A stretch of 6,283 nucleotides of DNA. Source: Accumulibacter sp. (lineage in GTDB: Bacteria > Pseudomonadota > Gammaproteobacteria > Burkholderiales > Rhodocyclaceae). The notes below the pieces were generated by a model, which worked only from the letters and a program-made list of their open reading frames with translations, was not told the DNA's origin and made no database searches. Of the stretch, positions 4,241-6,283 are shown in pieces; the stretch's first letter is position 1; each line of letters opens with the position of its first letter. The stretch lies in NCBI GenBank assembly GCA_031284185.1, contig JAITAJ010000085.1, positions 1 to 6,283 of the forward strand. The letters are read 5' to 3'. The translations under genes and the position numbers were made by a program.

Positions 4241-6283
4241 GCCCGGCAGCGCCCCGCTGTCCGGCGCGAGCAGGAAGATGCCGGGCGTCTTGCCTTGCGG
4301 GTCGGAGGCGGCGAGGATCATGCCCTCGGAGAGGCCGAATCGCATCTTGCGCGGCGCAAGATTGGCGACCATCACCGTCATGCGCCCGATCAACCGCGCT
4401 GGATCGTAGGCCGACTTGATGCCGGCGAAGACCTGGCGCGGCCGCATCCGGCCATTTTCCGTCTCGCCGATGTCGAGCGACAGGCGGAGCAGCTTTTCGG
4501 CGCCTTCGACATGCCCGGCATCGACGATGCGCGCGACCCGCAACTCCACCTTCATGAATTCATCGATGCCGATCGGGCCGCCGGCTTCGGCGGCGGGAGA
4601 CGCCGCCGCTCCGTTTTCCTCCGGCTCGCCGATCCTCGCCGGCGGCGCGTCGACCGCCGTCTGGAGCGAGGTCCTGTTGGCTTCGATCAGCATATCGATC
4701 AGCCTGGCGTCGATGCGCGTCATCAGATGGCTGTAGGCGTTGATCGCGTGGCCCGCCGGCAGCGAGGCCGACACGTCCTTCCACGAAAGCGGCGCGATGC
4801 CGAGGAAGGCTTCGACGGCTTCGGCCACCTTGGGCAGCACCGGCTTCAGATACAGCGTGAGCAGGCGGAACGCCTCGATGGCCTGCGAGCAGACGGCATG
4901 TAGTTCGGCCTCTTCGCCCTGCCGCTTGGCGAGTTCCCACGGCTTCCTGTCGTTGACGAAAATGTTGGCCGCATCGGCAAGCGCCATGATTTCCCGCAAG
5001 GCGCGGCCGAATTCGCGCTGTTCGTAGGCTTCCGAAATGCGGGCGGACGCCGCGCGCAAGGGTTCCTGCCACGCGGCTTCGGTCGCCGCGAGCCGGCCGC
5101 CGAATTTCTTGCCGATGAAACCGGCGCAGCGGCTGGCGATGTTGACGTACTTGCCGATCAGGTCGGAATTGACGCGCGCGACGAAATCTTCCAGATTGAG
5201 GTCGATGTCCTCCATCGTGCCGTTCAGCTTGGCGGCGTAGTAGTAGCGCAGCCATTCGGGATCGAGGCCGGTTTTCAGATAGCTTTCGGCGGTGATGAAG
5301 GTGCCGCGCGTCTTGCTCATCTTGGTGCCGTTGACGGTCAGAAAGCCGTGCGCGAAGATGCCGCTCGGCGTGCGGAGACCGACGTGTTCGAGTTCGGCGG
5401 GCCAGAACAGGGCGTGAAAATAGAGGATGTCCTTGCCGATGAAGTGATACAGCTCGCTCGGCGTGTCGGGCCTGAAATAAGCGTCGAAGTCGATCCCCTT
5501 CCGGTCGCACAGGTTCTTGAACGAACCCATGTAGCCGATCGGCGCGTCGAGCCAGACGTAGAAGTATTTGCCCGGCGCGTCGGGAATCTCGAAGCCGAAA
5601 TACGGCGCGTCGCGCGAGATGTCCCAGTCGGTCAGCCGGTTTTCGCCTTCGGCGCCGAGCCACTCCTGCATCTTGTTGGCCGCTTCCGCTTGCAGCCGGC
5701 CTGGTTCGCGCGTCCAGCGGCGCAGAAAGTTCTGGCAGCGCTCGTCCGAGAGCCTGAAAAAGTAGTGCTCGGATGCCTTGAGTTCCGGTTTGGCTCCCGA
5801 GATCGCCGAGTACGGATTCTTCAACTCGTTGGGCGTGTAAGCCGCGCCGCAGGATTCGCAGTTGTCGCCGTACTGGTCCCGCGCGCCGCACTTCGGACAT
5901 TCCCCCTTGATGAAGCGGTCGGGCAGAAAAAGCTGCTTGACCGGGTCGTAGTATTGCTCGATGGCGCGTTTCTCGATCAGCCCGTTTTCCATGAGGCGGG
6001 TGTAAATGAGGTTGCAGTATTCGCGGGTTTCCGGGGAATGCGTGCTGTGGAAATTGTCGAAGGCGACGTGAAAACCGGCGAAGTCGCGGGCATGTTCGCC
6101 GCGCACGCGCTCGATCAGCGCTTCCGGCGTGATGCCGTCCTTTTCCGCGCGCAGCATGATCGGTGTGCCGTGCGTGTCGTCGGCGCAGACGTACCAGCAT
6201 TCGGCGACCTCGTTCTTCGGCCGCATCTTCTGGAAGCGCACCCAGATGTCGGTCTGGATGTACTCGACCAGGTGACCGAGGTG
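4226..6283 (-). CDS. metG: Methionyl-tRNA synthetase, N terminus outside window
   Basis: This cytoplasmic class I synthetase charges tRNA-Met with methionine, using ATP, for both initiation and elongation. The visible 685 residues run from the window edge to the stop and begin exactly at HLGH, the HIGH-type ATP motif. About 20 N-terminal residues and the start codon are missing, so the GTG at 6241 is an internal valine. Other marks: CADDTHGTPIM near residue 33, a zinc knuckle with cysteines 129, 132, 142 and 145 (CPKC...CESC), the second ATP motif KMSKT at 321-325 where most relatives have KMSKS, the anticodon-binding helical domain with NDRKPWELAK, a low-complexity Ala/Glu/Pro linker near 550-570, and a C-terminal tRNA-binding OB domain (about 573-685) ending PDSGALPGMRVK. 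Length and domain order match the E. coli-type dimeric enzyme. It converges on the chemoreceptor gene, with the 81-bp repeat array between the two stops. Confidence 0.97.
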   Translation of the reverse strand, partial: HLGHLVEYIQTDIWVRFQKMRPKNEVAECWYVCADDTHGTPIMLRAEKDGITPEALIERVRGEHARDFAGFHVAFDNFHSTHSPETREYCNLIYTRLMENGLIEKRAIEQYYDPVKQLFLPDRFIKGECPKCGARDQYGDNCESCGAAYTPNELKNPYSAISGAKPELKASEHYFFRLSDERCQNFLRRWTREPGRLQAEAANKMQEWLGAEGENRLTDWDISRDAPYFGFEIPDAPGKYFYVWLDAPIGYMGSFKNLCDRKGIDFDAYFRPDTPSELYHFIGKDILYFHALFWPAELEHVGLRTPSGIFAHGFLTVNGTKMSKTRGTFITAESYLKTGLDPEWLRYYYAAKLNGTMEDIDLNLEDFVARVNSDLIGKYVNIASRCAGFIGKKFGGRLAATEAAWQEPLRAASARISEAYEQREFGRALREIMALADAANIFVNDRKPWELAKRQGEEAELHAVCSQAIEAFRLLTLYLKPVLPKVAEAVEAFLGIAPLSWKDVSASLPAGHAINAYSHLMTRIDARLIDMLIEANRTSLQTAVDAPPARIGEPEENGAAASPAAEAGGPIGIDEFMKVELRVARIVDAGHVEGAEKLLRLSLDIGETENGRMRPRQVFAGIKSAYDPARLIGRMTVMVANLAPRKMRFGLSEGMILAASDPQGKTPGIFLLAPDSGALPGMRVK

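Noticed and set aside
4560..6200. 546-codon minus-strand frame within metG
   Set aside because: It is an Arg-rich out-of-frame reading of metG and has none of the synthetase motifs.

Overview
The window is GC-rich and densely coded. It looks like a chromosomal segment of a Gram-negative proteobacterium, most likely a betaproteobacterium (perhaps Rhodocyclales-like). This placement is an inference from the style of the encoded proteins and the base composition; there is no rRNA or other marker to confirm it. Three substantial genes are present, and two of them run off the window edges.

Layout. (1) Positions 1-1359, minus strand: the first 453 codons of a HyfB-like, NuoL/NuoM-family membrane subunit of a hydrogenase-4 / formate-hydrogenlyase type complex. 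Its 3' end lies beyond base 1. (2) Positions 1360-1822: a divergent intergenic region with no convincing gene. It holds the hyfB ribosome-binding site, an AT-rich patch that probably carries the chemoreceptor promoter, and a short stretch resembling the last codons of metG. (3) Positions 1823-3847, plus strand: a complete 674-residue methyl-accepting chemotaxis protein with two membrane segments, a periplasmic Cache-type sensor, HAMP and a cytoplasmic signalling hairpin. (4) Positions 3848-4220: four 81-bp direct repeats followed by an inverted partial copy, filling almost exactly the gap between two convergent stop codons. Each unit can form a terminator-like hairpin and an alternative, mutually exclusive hairpin. 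(5) Positions 4226-6283, minus strand: metG, methionyl-tRNA synthetase, complete at its C terminus and cut by the window edge just at the HIGH-like motif.

The genes do not form one pathway: they are an ion-translocating redox membrane subunit, a chemoreceptor and a housekeeping aminoacyl-tRNA synthetase. The most interesting structural signal is that the last codons of metG appear twice. The intact copy is at 4226-4240. A second, diverged tail ending in the same MRVK-stop lies at 1469-1507, directly upstream of hyfB on the same strand. A 16-bp identical direct repeat covers both stop regions. One reading is that metG once lay directly upstream of hyfB, and that the roughly 2.75-kb block with the chemoreceptor and repeat array was inserted or rearranged between them. 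No recombinase is visible to explain it. No clearly new biological system is evident; the repeat array and the duplicated metG tail are the features worth following up.
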